A stretch of DNA of 64,000 nucleotides from JBFWNG01 sp050251195. Lineage in GTDB: Bacteria > Bdellovibrionota_B > Oligoflexia > Oligoflexales > Oligoflexaceae. Below, piece by piece: positions 27,771-35,732 of this stretch (position 1 is its first letter; each line of letters starts with the position of its first letter). The notes under the pieces were generated by a model, which had not been told where the DNA came from, searched no databases, and saw only the letters and a list, made by a program, of their open reading frames with translations. The DNA is taken from the NCBI GenBank assembly GCA_050251195.1, contig JBFWNG010000001.1, forward strand, positions 62,001 through 126,000, given 5' to 3'. Made by a program: the position numbers and the translations under genes.

Positions 27771-28160
27771 TCACTCGAGACATTGACCAGCAACGTCCTT
27801 AATTTCATAAGAGTTTTTTGGGGCTGTTGAATAGAATCCTTCTGTCTTAATCACGGTGCCTTGAGCGACACAGCTATTGCCACCCTCGTTGGTATATTCG
27901 ATGGTGACTTTAGCAGAGATTTTTTCGTGATCGTGACATTCAAAACGGGGATCACTCTCAACCCAACGGTATTCGAGAACGTTGAGGTCGCTAATTTCCA
28001 CTTTTGACACTTTGGAAATTTCGACGCCTTGCTCGGTCATGAATCGAGCTGCAACGTCGTTTTTTAAATCGACTCGCCACTCAAGCGGTGCAGGACGGCA
28101 AGCCCAGGCTTGGGTAGTATAGGCCATGGAAGCAATAGCAATAGCTGCAAAGAATTTCAT
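27771..28160 (-). CDS. Exported protein, unknown function
   Basis: A 129-residue protein with a standard Sec signal peptide (cleavage probably after AWA, before Cys-Arg-Pro). It could be a periplasmic protein or, less likely, a lipoprotein. The mature part has four Cys and short strands. I chose ATG 28160 because AAGGAGA is placed correctly just upstream; a longer frame to 28223 would hide the signal peptide. It is 133 bases upstream of the end of the next minus-strand lipoprotein gene. No family recognised. Confidence 0.75.
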   Translation of the reverse strand: MKFFAAIAIASMAYTTQAWACRPAPLEWRVDLKNDVAARFMTEQGVEISKVSKVEISDLNVLEYRWVESDPRFECHDHEKISAKVTIEYTNEGGNSCVAQGTVIKTEGFYSTAPKNSYEIKDVAGQCLE

Positions 28161-28293
28161 AAGTCTCTCCTTGTTGTAGATAGAATTTGTAGAACTCGGA
28201 GAGCTTATACCATGGAACCTCACAAAGGTCCTGCTTTGGCCAGCCAGTAAGGACGGAGATTTTGTTTAAAGAAACAGAACTTTCATTCCAAGG

Positions 28294-29328
28294 CTATGGT
28301 GCGCACTCTATGACATAATGGCCGCAGTCCGCGTGACCAGTTTCCCATGCGCCGCTGCCGCGTCGCATCTTATACATGAAATGTGGTTTGCCTTCCGAAG
28401 GACGGACATACATTGGCGCGTTGGGAACAAGCTCCGATTCTTGGCAAGTCTCAAGGAAGGTGGGAGCCGTGAAGGCAAACTCCCGATTCCCCAGGTTTAT
28501 GTACATCGAATCACATTCGTTGTGGTGACGAATTTTATATTTCGCAACTTCCTTCACCTTGTCGGAACCATCAAAAACGACTGACTTCTTTTCTGCGGGA
28601 ACCGACGGATGATTGTCTGTTACCGACATTTTTACGACATCGTAAGTTGCCGTTCCGGTTGTTGATTTGTAATAGCAATATTCTAGGTCAAATTGAGCGT
28701 CTTGGATCTTGAATTGGCTTTTCTTGTACTCCTCACCTGCTTTGCAAATTGCAGTGGAAAACGGATCAGCCTGTTCCAAGGTCCCCTTTACGACTTCTTC
28801 GTGCTGGGGAACTATGACCCCATCTTTTTCTTCTCCAATGTATGCGTAAACTCCACTGGCTCCTGATTCTGATGGAAGGGCTTTGATAACTAGGATGGCA
28901 GTGTCGATTACGGGCGTTTGGATGTAGAGATTTTTAATGTCGCCTAGAGCGGCGTCCGCAAGACCTTCTACCTTCGAAGATTCGTTAGGTACGAATTTTT
29001 TGAAGCCCGGGTAAAATCCTATGCTTTTTGTGGTAATTCTAGTTATTGACGTGGTGCCGTCGAGTTCGTTAACGCATACTTCCAGTTTGATGTTGCTTTC
29101 AGAATTCGGATCGACGTACTTGAGGTTACCCTGACTATAGATCGGTTTACCCAGACCGAGGCTCGAAACCGGTGGCGCTTTAGACAAGGTTCCTAAGGAA
29201 AATACGAAGGGATCGGTTGGGCACGGCAAAGGTTCTACGTCACCTTTCGCGGAACTTGTGCTCCCTCGGCCTTTGCAACCTGCCGCGAAAAACAAAAGCG
29301 CACAAGACAGGAACATTCGTGTTTTCAT
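28294..29328 (-). CDS. Lipoprotein, unknown function
   Basis: A 344-residue protein with lipobox AAGC (Cys 18). The mature chain begins with a low-complexity linker, then a large beta-rich domain containing six or more Cys. The end is Gly/His-rich ('GSGAWETGHADCGHYVIEC'). ATG 29328 has GAGAGGA upstream. The neighbour upstream on the same strand is the tyrosinase gene, whose stop is 74 bases away, so they may share a transcript. I recognise no family; the fold suggests an extracytoplasmic binding protein. Confidence 0.75.
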   Translation of the reverse strand: MKTRMFLSCALLFFAAGCKGRGSTSSAKGDVEPLPCPTDPFVFSLGTLSKAPPVSSLGLGKPIYSQGNLKYVDPNSESNIKLEVCVNELDGTTSITRITTKSIGFYPGFKKFVPNESSKVEGLADAALGDIKNLYIQTPVIDTAILVIKALPSESGASGVYAYIGEEKDGVIVPQHEEVVKGTLEQADPFSTAICKAGEEYKKSQFKIQDAQFDLEYCYYKSTTGTATYDVVKMSVTDNHPSVPAEKKSVVFDGSDKVKEVAKYKIRHHNECDSMYINLGNREFAFTAPTFLETCQESELVPNAPMYVRPSEGKPHFMYKMRRGSGAWETGHADCGHYVIECAP

Positions 29329-29402
29329 GCAATCCTCTCACAATGGATTTGCTTAAGATTTTACCATTTCAGAATGGGCAGACGCGATGTCAAAATTCAG
29401 GA

Positions 29403-31013
29403 CTATCCGACTTCGAATGCCAGATCGTCGTATGCCGTTAGTGTTTCTTGGCCAAGAGAAGAAATGGGCTCGAATCGACGCTTGGTTTGGACAGACTTGA
29501 ACAGAGCGAGGTTAAACCTCAACCCACCGAGATCTTTTAGTTCGACCTGCGAACGTTTCATAGTTTCTTCAATTTCGCTCATTAACGTGCTTATTTCGAA
29601 CATGATGTTTTGGGTAGGATGATGAGGCGCAAAGAATGCATAAGTAGCAATGTAAAACCATTGTGGGGCGCCTTTTTCGAATTCGATATAAAACTTGACC
29701 TGACTAATATCCTCGCCTTTTCTTGGTGTAGGTATATTTCTTATGGTCAGAACCAACTTTCGAGCTCTATTTTTATAGGCTTTAAGGACATTGACGAAGC
29801 TCGTTTTCTCTCCGGAGTCGGTTATGTTTAGAGTAACGACATTCGCCGCTTTGCTCGCCGTAGCATGTACGAAGTCAGAAGTGATTGTGGCGGACGTTGT
29901 ATCAACGAGGCGTATGCCTTCCGCCGGTTTCTGATCGGACTCCGGAGGGATGACGTATTCGTCGTAGGTGTACTTCTTCTCTAGAAAGGTCAAGGAGTCG
30001 ATGGTTAGCGTATCGGCAATCTTGTGAACGGCTGGCTTATTCTGCAGGTCATAAAATCCCCACACTTGGGAGTTTTTCCAATCCGCGGCGTCGGTTGACG
30101 GTTCTATTATCTTGGGGTCCCTATGATGGTGCATCATCCACGACTCCCAGATTCTATCTGAGTTGCTGTGGTGCAACCAAAATGCAGGGTCTAGCGGGGA
30201 ATTCATGCCTGACATTGCCCCGCCAACCCATTGATGGATATTGTTATGCGGCTGGGCCTCGAATTCTCCTCCTGTAGTCTCTTCTTTTTGCTCCTTTGCC
30301 TTAGCGCTTGCAAACGCGGCGAAGGAGTCTATGGCTAGAATTTTGTTCATCATGGCCTTGGTGCCCCATTCGGCCATGGTCGATTCATCGGTGGCCCAGC
30401 GATTAATGGGTTCCGGCCAATAATCTTTCCATAATGTAGGGTTCAGGATATTATCGTCCATGAGAATGGGCGGCATGGTAATCCAAACGTCAGGGCCTGT
30501 ATCCTGAAAAGACCAATCCCAATACGGTAGTGCGAAGTCCGTCTCAGTATTTATGAGTTGATCAGCGAGTTCCTTATCGATTTTAGGAACAACGACGCCT
30601 TGCTGGAAAATTGATTTTTCCTTGGGCACTTCTTTGCGCAGGTGGGCGCGCAGTTGCTTTGCAAACATGTCTGCAATGTTCTCGAAATAAGACGTGTAAA
30701 CCCGATGCCAAGGAAAAAAATACCAGTTGAGGTGAGGACACGCTTCTCGATGAATTTTCACCTGGCCTGCCCAACCGAGGTTGCCAAGGGTGGGGTGGTC
30801 GACGCCGATTTGCCGCATCACAAGAATTGCGGATTTAAAATAGATCAGATCGGGACTTTCGCTCGTTAGCTTCCATATATTCTTCCGAAGTCGCACGGGC
30901 GAATTCGTTTCGCTCTGCACGGCAGAACCATTGGATTTACATCCCAAAATCAGCCCAGTAAAACCAGCAACGCTGCCTTTGATAAAAGTCCTGCGAGTCG
31001 AAAATCGATCCAT
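29403..31013 (-). CDS. Tyrosinase-family type 3 copper oxidase, Tat-exported lipoprotein
   Basis: A 536-residue protein with a twin-arginine signal (STRRTFIKGS) followed by a lipobox LILGC (Cys 25), so a folded, cofactor-loaded enzyme is probably exported by Tat and lipid-anchored. The CuA site has His 88, His 94 and His 103 ('KIHREACPHLNWYFFPWHR'). The CuB site has His 256, His 260 and His 281/282 ('QPHNNIH' ... 'DPAFWLHHSNSDRIW'). A ~200-residue C-terminal beta domain resembles the shielding or polyphenol-oxidase-like domain of the family. It should oxidise phenols or catechols to quinones. A thioredoxin-like gene of the ScsD type lies just upstream on the same strand and may serve copper-site or disulfide maintenance. 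Confidence 0.9.
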   Translation of the reverse strand: MDRFSTRRTFIKGSVAGFTGLILGCKSNGSAVQSETNSPVRLRKNIWKLTSESPDLIYFKSAILVMRQIGVDHPTLGNLGWAGQVKIHREACPHLNWYFFPWHRVYTSYFENIADMFAKQLRAHLRKEVPKEKSIFQQGVVVPKIDKELADQLINTETDFALPYWDWSFQDTGPDVWITMPPILMDDNILNPTLWKDYWPEPINRWATDESTMAEWGTKAMMNKILAIDSFAAFASAKAKEQKEETTGGEFEAQPHNNIHQWVGGAMSGMNSPLDPAFWLHHSNSDRIWESWMMHHHRDPKIIEPSTDAADWKNSQVWGFYDLQNKPAVHKIADTLTIDSLTFLEKKYTYDEYVIPPESDQKPAEGIRLVDTTSATITSDFVHATASKAANVVTLNITDSGEKTSFVNVLKAYKNRARKLVLTIRNIPTPRKGEDISQVKFYIEFEKGAPQWFYIATYAFFAPHHPTQNIMFEISTLMSEIEETMKRSQVELKDLGGLRFNLALFKSVQTKRRFEPISSLGQETLTAYDDLAFEVG

Positions 31014-31110
31014 CGCTGGGTATCCAATCTGAAAGGTTAGATTATCTGTTATGATAGCAGACAGGAGTTCAAGGACAAGCTATTTCTAATGGTTGCTTTC
31101 AAGGTTTGCT

Positions 31111-31623
31111 TTAGCGGAATAACATAGCTCTTAGCCAAAGACCGGCTGTCGTCGTATACCCACTCCACGCTTTAAGGATACGGCCGTCTTTTCCAATGAC
31201 AAAGTAGCTCGGGAAGGACGATATTTGCAACAAATCGGCGGTACTATTATTCCCAACTAGAACTGGCGTTTCCAGTCCGGTGTTTCCAACAAATTTTCGG
31301 ATATCTTCTTTGTTCTCCCAGCTCAAGGCGAGAGAAACGACGTTGAAATCCGTATTCATGAAGCTATTAAGATTACTAGCGCTACTTTTGCAGACGACGC
31401 ACCACGGTGCAAACACGTAGAGCAAAGTTGTCTGTTCGCTTTGCCATAATGTACTCACGCCGCCTTCAAGAGTTGGTATTGTTTGTGTTCGTAGCGTTTC
31501 AGACAATGGGCCTGTGGGCAGATGGCGGGATTGCCACCATTCAATTCCTGCGATCACTAGAACCAAGAGTATGACGTCCTTGCCATACTTCATTGCGGAG
31601 GATTTTAGCTTTTCTAATTGCAT
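31111..31623 (-). CDS. Membrane-anchored thioredoxin-like protein (ScsD/TlpA-like)
   Basis: A 170-residue protein with one N-terminal transmembrane anchor (residues ~16-27) and a periplasmic thioredoxin fold. The active site is APWCVVC (Cys 75 and 78) and the cis-Pro loop is 'SSFPSYFVIG'. ScsD-like proteins act in copper tolerance and periplasmic thiol redox. The tail '...WSGYTTTAGLWLRAML' fits that group. The gene lies ~97 bases upstream of the tyrosinase gene on the same strand, so a role in maturing or protecting the copper enzyme is plausible. ATG 31623 is used; the ribosome binding site is weak. Confidence 0.85.
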   Translation of the reverse strand: MQLEKLKSSAMKYGKDVILLVLVIAGIEWWQSRHLPTGPLSETLRTQTIPTLEGGVSTLWQSEQTTLLYVFAPWCVVCKSSASNLNSFMNTDFNVVSLALSWENKEDIRKFVGNTGLETPVLVGNNSTADLLQISSFPSYFVIGKDGRILKAWSGYTTTAGLWLRAMLFR

Positions 31624-31744
31624 TCTCTAATGACACAGCTTTGAGAAATTGATTGCGACTTACTAAAGAATGATAAGGTACATCAGTTAATCGGCTCCTG
31701 TCCATTGTCCCCTGGTTGGGAACATAGTTGCAAGCATCCTCGTT

Positions 31745-31770
31745 ACCTCGAACGGAGTTACGTTCGAGGT
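31745..31770. promoter_or_regulatory. Perfect inverted repeat ACCTCGAACG-N6-CGTTCGAGGT
   Basis: A 10-base stem with a 6-base loop, without a T-run after it on either side. It lies centrally between divergent genes, which fits an operator or an RNA hairpin better than a terminator. Confidence 0.5.
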
Positions 31771-31859
31771 GGCCGTTGATATAAAACCTCGGACATGAAG
31801 TTGACTAAAAGTAGACGAGTCCTCGGCCTATCTCCTGAAAATACCGCTAATTAATCAAT

Positions 31860-31887
31860 TTGAAAAATTCCTAAACCACGATATAAT
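31860..31887 (+). promoter_or_regulatory. Sigma70-type promoter
   Basis: TTGAAA at 31860-31865, a 16-base spacer, then a consensus TATAAT at 31882-31887. It lies 40 bases before the ATG of the large lipoprotein gene, which itself has a strong GGAGG site. Confidence 0.6.
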
Positions 31888-31926
31888 TTTTGAAAACAAT
31901 GACATCCGAACATCCCGGAGGAAAAG

Positions 31927-33876
31927 ATGAGAATTACTCTGACTGTGTTGCTGTGTATCTTGGCTATTGGGTGTAAACCCAGAGATAAGTCCAAAATAAA
32001 AAACAACAGCGTCAACGGCGACGAGGTTCATGAGTTGGGTACGGCATACGAATCTTTAAGCAACAAGTTCTACGCAGCTAGTTGTGTTGACAATGCAAAG
32101 TATACCTACACATACAACTCCGACGGCCGCTTGATATACAAGCAAGACCTTAACGTCCAAGAAGCAGCGAACGCGTTTACGGGCGGTGCGGGAGTGGCCT
32201 TTCCCATGGCGAATGGTGCGATATCCTACGCCCAGCAGCATGCAGCAGACGACGTTTCTACCACCTTTACGATCTTTTACACGGCAATCGCAGGACAAAA
32301 GGTTCTCGACAACAACATCGGCTTCTCGCAAATGTATGGGGAGAAAAATAAAGCGTCGGTTAACTGGCGCAATACCTGCGGGAATGAATACGTACGCGTC
32401 ATAAACTACGGTGTCACGTTTGTTGCAACGCTCAAGGTTACGTTCGAAAACAAGTCTGAACGAAAGAATTTTGGTTCGAAATTTGGTTTCGATTTTAATG
32501 GATTGGGAAAACTTGTCGGAGTTGGAGTAGACGGCGGGGTGGGCGCCGGAGCAACAGATAACATGAAAGGTCTAAAACTCGAATTTGACGCAACGCAAAA
32601 AGGCGGCAACGTCGCAGCTATGGGTAAAGCATTGGGGATGACGCCTGACGATAAAATTGCGTGCGAAGCTGGGGCTCTGGCTACTTGCCTTGGCAAAATG
32701 GCCGCTGCGGTTGCGTACATTCAAGGGGATCTCAAAAACCAAACCGGTGTTATGGTTTATGACGAAGTAGAAGCTGGTAAGTTTGTCGGCAACTATGACG
32801 AGAACCCTGATTATAACAACAACGTCGACAGTGGTTTGGAAAAAATTAACGTTCCTTGCGCTCCTCAAAAGAAGACTAAGAAGAAAAAGACGCCGGGCGG
32901 TACAGCGCCCGCCCCGGCTCCAGCAGCGCTGACTGCCGGAGACGACTCCAAGTGTGAAAATAAGAACGGTACCACAACCGCCACAACCACAACGCCTCCT
33001 CCTGCGGCTGAGCAAGCCGAAGAAGATGGAGGTACAACAGCTTTAGCCGAGGACGAGGAGGAAACTGGGACCGACGAAACCAATTCTGAAAAAGGCAACA
33101 ACCCGATCGTCACAAATCCTGAAAAGTTAGAGGCTTTGGGAATCGTAAAATATGAAACCCAGCTTTACAAGCAATGGGGTGGAAAAAATGAAATATCATA
33201 TCTTGACGGGGGGATTCCTCTCATTAAAGAACAGAAAATTAGGCGAGTGATCGACGACCTCTCTACTAAATACGCCGAGCAGCAAAGTTACGCTGCTGAT
33301 ATTTCCGATCTTATGGAATCCGGTGTTTCGGCCCCTGAACTGTCAGAGATGTCGCCTAATATCGAAGCCAACCTCCGACTTATCGAAGAGACCGTAGAAA
33401 TTTGTCTCGATAACGTCGAATTGCCGAACTGTATCGAAAACACGCAAGAAATGCTTAAAGACCTAAAAGAAGTCGATGCCGTCAAACTGGCGTCTTTACA
33501 GGCGCCTCTTCCGAAAGTCAATTATAAGGGCAAATGGAAGAAGTTCGAACCCAATAACATGGGATTTATGTGGGCCGAGGAAGATTGTGGGGTCGTGGCC
33601 GCCAACGGAGAATGGAATGACCAGACCTGTGCGCAGCGCATGCAGTTTGCTTGCAAAGATTCCTCTGGTGACTGGTTTATCGACATTACTCCCGACTATT
33701 ACGTTAAGAACGGCGATGCTTGCAGCGGCGGGAAGTTTGCCAAGCCGGACAGCGACGCGGACAATGCTGCGCTAGCTGCGGCCATGGCTTCGGCAAAAAT
33801 CTCTCAAGTTTGGGTGAGGTACAACGACTCTGATTTCGAAGGCGTATGGACTGAGGATGATCCTCTGAAGCTGTAG
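31927..33876 (+). CDS. Large lipoprotein with permuted C-type-lectin-like C-terminus
   Basis: A 649-residue lipoprotein (lipobox AIGC, Cys 16; GGAGG upstream). Residues ~30-290 are beta-rich, with 'CGNEYVRVINYGVTF' followed by Ser/Lys-rich and Gly-rich stretches, vaguely like a pore-forming (MACPF-type) core, but this is uncertain. Residues ~310-390 are a Lys-, then Pro/Ala-, then Thr- and Glu-rich linker. Residues ~530-649 carry C-type-lectin signatures in swapped order. First comes 'W..FEPNN...EDC...GEWNDQTC....FAC', the usual C-terminal half. Then comes 'AC..GKFAKP....DNAAL...VWVRYND...EGVW', the usual N-terminal half. It is followed by a strong terminator. Likely surface-exposed binding protein. 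Confidence 0.82.
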   Translation: MRITLTVLLCILAIGCKPRDKSKIKNNSVNGDEVHELGTAYESLSNKFYAASCVDNAKYTYTYNSDGRLIYKQDLNVQEAANAFTGGAGVAFPMANGAISYAQQHAADDVSTTFTIFYTAIAGQKVLDNNIGFSQMYGEKNKASVNWRNTCGNEYVRVINYGVTFVATLKVTFENKSERKNFGSKFGFDFNGLGKLVGVGVDGGVGAGATDNMKGLKLEFDATQKGGNVAAMGKALGMTPDDKIACEAGALATCLGKMAAAVAYIQGDLKNQTGVMVYDEVEAGKFVGNYDENPDYNNNVDSGLEKINVPCAPQKKTKKKKTPGGTAPAPAPAALTAGDDSKCENKNGTTTATTTTPPPAAEQAEEDGGTTALAEDEEETGTDETNSEKGNNPIVTNPEKLEALGIVKYETQLYKQWGGKNEISYLDGGIPLIKEQKIRRVIDDLSTKYAEQQSYAADISDLMESGVSAPELSEMSPNIEANLRLIEETVEICLDNVELPNCIENTQEMLKDLKEVDAVKLASLQAPLPKVNYKGKWKKFEPNNMGFMWAEEDCGVVAANGEWNDQTCAQRMQFACKDSSGDWFIDITPDYYVKNGDACSGGKFAKPDSDADNAALAAAMASAKISQVWVRYNDSDFEGVWTEDDPLKL

Positions 33877-33910
33877 GCCAAAAATCTGGCTAAGCTCAAT
33901 CTCTCTGTGT

Positions 33911-33948
33911 GGAAGCGGAACTCAATCGTCCGCTTCCTATTTTTTTGT
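33911..33948 (+). terminator. Rho-independent terminator
   Basis: GGAAGCGG at 33911-33918 pairs with CCGCTTCC at 33930-33937 and is followed by TATTTTTTTG. It closes the large lipoprotein gene; the T-run is close to the end of the convergent Cys-rich gene. Confidence 0.85.
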
Positions 33949-34494
33949 TTAGAAGCAAGAAACGTCGCGCTGGCATGCCGCTTGACCGCCTTGCGAGCTG
34001 GTATTTTGGATACACCTTTGGATTGCAGAGTCAACGGAAGCGCCATAGTAGGTACTAGACCCGTTTGAAGTCGAGCACACCGTGATGCTAGCGCTGCAGC
34101 TGAGGTTGCGACCGCAAGCGGACTTTCCGCCTTCCGAAGCAGTATTTTGGACGCAGCGATTAATCGCGGACTCAACCGAACCTCCCACATACCCCGATGA
34201 GCCATTGGACGATGTGCACATGTCGACGTCGCCGTTACAACTTACGTCGCGTCCGCAGTACGCTCTGCCGCCCTCGCTATTGGTGTTTTGAATGCATCTT
34301 TGGATGGCGGATTCTACGGTTGCGCCGTCATAGCCGCTGGAACCGTTTGATGCTGTACAAATGACAGTGTCCGGTTGTACGCCGCATGTCACTCGCTGTC
34401 CCCCGATGTCAATACTGTCGCCTAGCGATAAGTTGATGTCGGCCAGAGCATGAGTGGTGAGAAAAAGTGTGGCTACGAAGAAAAAACGTTTCAT
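33949..34494 (-). CDS. Secreted Cys-rich protein with three tandem repeats
   Basis: A 181-residue protein with a clean signal peptide (cleavage after ALA, before Asp 19). The mature chain is three ~49-residue repeats of the form C..SNGSS.Y.G.SV(E/D)SAI.RC.QNT.S.GG...C.R..SC, each with four Cys that probably make two disulfides. The protein ends with the last Cys plus Phe. ATG 34494 has GAGGAG upstream; a longer frame to 34641 would hide the signal peptide. I recognise no named family, although 'SAI.RC' repeats of this kind occur in small secreted bacterial proteins. It is probably a stable periplasmic or secreted binding protein. The second and third repeats are the most similar. Confidence 0.8.
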   Translation of the reverse strand: MKRFFFVATLFLTTHALADINLSLGDSIDIGGQRVTCGVQPDTVICTASNGSSGYDGATVESAIQRCIQNTNSEGGRAYCGRDVSCNGDVDMCTSSNGSSGYVGGSVESAINRCVQNTASEGGKSACGRNLSCSASITVCSTSNGSSTYYGASVDSAIQRCIQNTSSQGGQAACQRDVSCF

Positions 34495-34572
34495 AATTTG
34501 ACTCCTCAGTTTGTTTAAACGTGTAAAAGCCTCGTTGTGCAAGGCATATGCCACTTGTAAGGAGCGAATATT

Positions 34573-34716
34573 ATGAGTTCCGTCATTTTGACAGGTATAT
34601 TTTTGGATATGTTTGGCGCTTGCTTGGTGTCGATATTGCATTCTTCTTTGGCCGGAACGGAAAGCTCAATAATACGAAAGGAGTTCAATAATGGAATCGA
34701 GAGAATTTCGAGATGA
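34573..34716 (+). CDS. Small hydrophobic protein or leader peptide, 47 residues
   Basis: ATG 34573 follows a perfect AAGGAG at eight bases' spacing, better than most genes here. The 47 residues begin with a hydrophobic stretch (SVILTGIFLDMFGACLVSIL), enough for one membrane span, followed by a charged tail. The frame overlaps the start of the BON-domain gene (34691) by 26 bases in another frame, so it may be a coupled small membrane protein or a leader that controls translation of that gene. No homology can be claimed. Confidence 0.45.
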   Translation: MSSVILTGIFLDMFGACLVSILHSSLAGTESSIIRKEFNNGIERISR

Positions 34717-35620
34717 AGGTTCAAGCAATCAACGTAGAAGATATGGCACCGAACGACGGGAAGATTTAAGTCAAGGCTCAGAGTATCGAGATAACGATCA
34801 AAACCGCGGTCGCTGGAGAGACAGAGATTACGATCAGGACCGATGGAACCCCAATCGCAATCGCGAACGGGATTACGGCAGAAATCAAAGGTCGGACGAA
34901 GACAGAGACTCATACAGGAGCGATTACAACCGTAATGACGATTATTCTTCTGGTCCATTCGACGGACGGCAGTCGAGCGGCTCGTTCTCGCGAGAGTACG
35001 GCAGAGAGCGCTCCGGCGAATCCGAATACGAACGTCCCATTGGCGGCCCAAACAGTTCTTATGGCTACGGCCCAAGGGGAAGCTATGGCGGCGGAAGTTA
35101 CGGCGGACGAGATTCGTCTCGTGACGAGCGACGCGATCGTCGCTTTAATCAAGAAGGGCCGTACTACCGTTCCTTCGGCAACGACGATACGGAAAGAAGA
35201 CAACAATCGGTGGCTGGCCGCTGGTCTACCAATCAACTCGACAATTCGTCTTGGGGAAAAGGACTCGCCGAAGCTGGGCGACACGGTGGGAAAGGCCCCA
35301 AAGGCTACCAACGGTCTGACGAAAGAATTCGCGAAGATGTTTGCGAAACCCTCAGCGAAAATTCCGATGTCGACGCATCAGAAATTGATGTGTCCGTCAA
35401 CAACGGCGAAGTTACCCTTTCCGGAAACGTCGAAGATCGAAACGTGAAGAGAACTGCGGTAGATATCATCGAAAACCTTCGGGGCGTTAAAGACGTGCAT
35501 AATGAACTGAGGGTGCATGCCAGCAAGAGCAGTTCTTCGGCGCATCAAGTGAGTTCTCGAGAAAGCAAAGGAACAGAATCCAAAACAGAAAAACATCGCG
35601 AACATAAGGCTGCTTCGTAA
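34691..35620 (+). CDS. BON-domain protein with long disordered Arg/Tyr/Asp-rich N-terminus
   Basis: A 309-residue protein. Residues 1-~180 are low complexity, full of Arg, Asp, Tyr, Ser, Gly and Asn ('SYGGGSYGGRDSSRDERR'), and surely disordered. A linker 'GKGPKGYQRSDERIREDV' leads into a BON domain at ~205-281 ('VNNGEVTLSGNVEDRNVKR' and 'GVKDVHNELRV'). A Ser/Lys-rich tail ends the chain. The 'GPKGYxRSDERI' entry to the BON domain is shared with small stress-associated proteins of rhizobia and others. There is no signal peptide; BON domains bind lipid or polymer. AAAGGAG precedes ATG 34691. It neighbours a hemerythrin gene, which suits a stress-response setting. Confidence 0.85.
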   Translation: MESREFRDEGSSNQRRRYGTERREDLSQGSEYRDNDQNRGRWRDRDYDQDRWNPNRNRERDYGRNQRSDEDRDSYRSDYNRNDDYSSGPFDGRQSSGSFSREYGRERSGESEYERPIGGPNSSYGYGPRGSYGGGSYGGRDSSRDERRDRRFNQEGPYYRSFGNDDTERRQQSVAGRWSTNQLDNSSWGKGLAEAGRHGGKGPKGYQRSDERIREDVCETLSENSDVDASEIDVSVNNGEVTLSGNVEDRNVKRTAVDIIENLRGVKDVHNELRVHASKSSSSAHQVSSRESKGTESKTEKHREHKAAS

Positions 35621-35639
35621 GCAGGACCTAGAATAGAAA

Positions 35640-35671
35640 AATTCCCGAGAAGAACCTCTCGGGAATTTTCT
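35640..35671. terminator. Bidirectional rho-independent terminator
   Basis: AATTCCCGAGA at 35640-35650 pairs perfectly with TCTCGGGAATT at 35657-35667, with TTTTC after it and AAAA before it. It separates the convergent BON and hemerythrin genes. Confidence 0.85.
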
Positions 35672-35732
35672 TATCTACTCTGATGCTTTTGAAAAAGGGA
35701 TCCTGCGCCATTGGCGCAAAACCTTCGAGCCA

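Larger units (their letters stand above)
31624..31926. other. 303-base divergent intergenic region
   Basis: No gene is seen. It holds a perfect 10-base inverted repeat at 31745-31770 and a good promoter for the rightward gene at 31860-31887, each listed separately. Confidence 0.6.

Noticed and set aside
32406..33113. Minus-strand frames of 82-147 codons antisense to the large lipoprotein gene
   Set aside because: They mirror the low-complexity linker codons of the sense gene (Ala/Ser/Val-rich) and have no start signals.
34515..35447. Frames of 130-186 codons on both strands overlapping the BON-domain gene
   Set aside because: The Arg-rich disordered coding sequence is stop-poor in other frames; the BON domain fixes the true frame.
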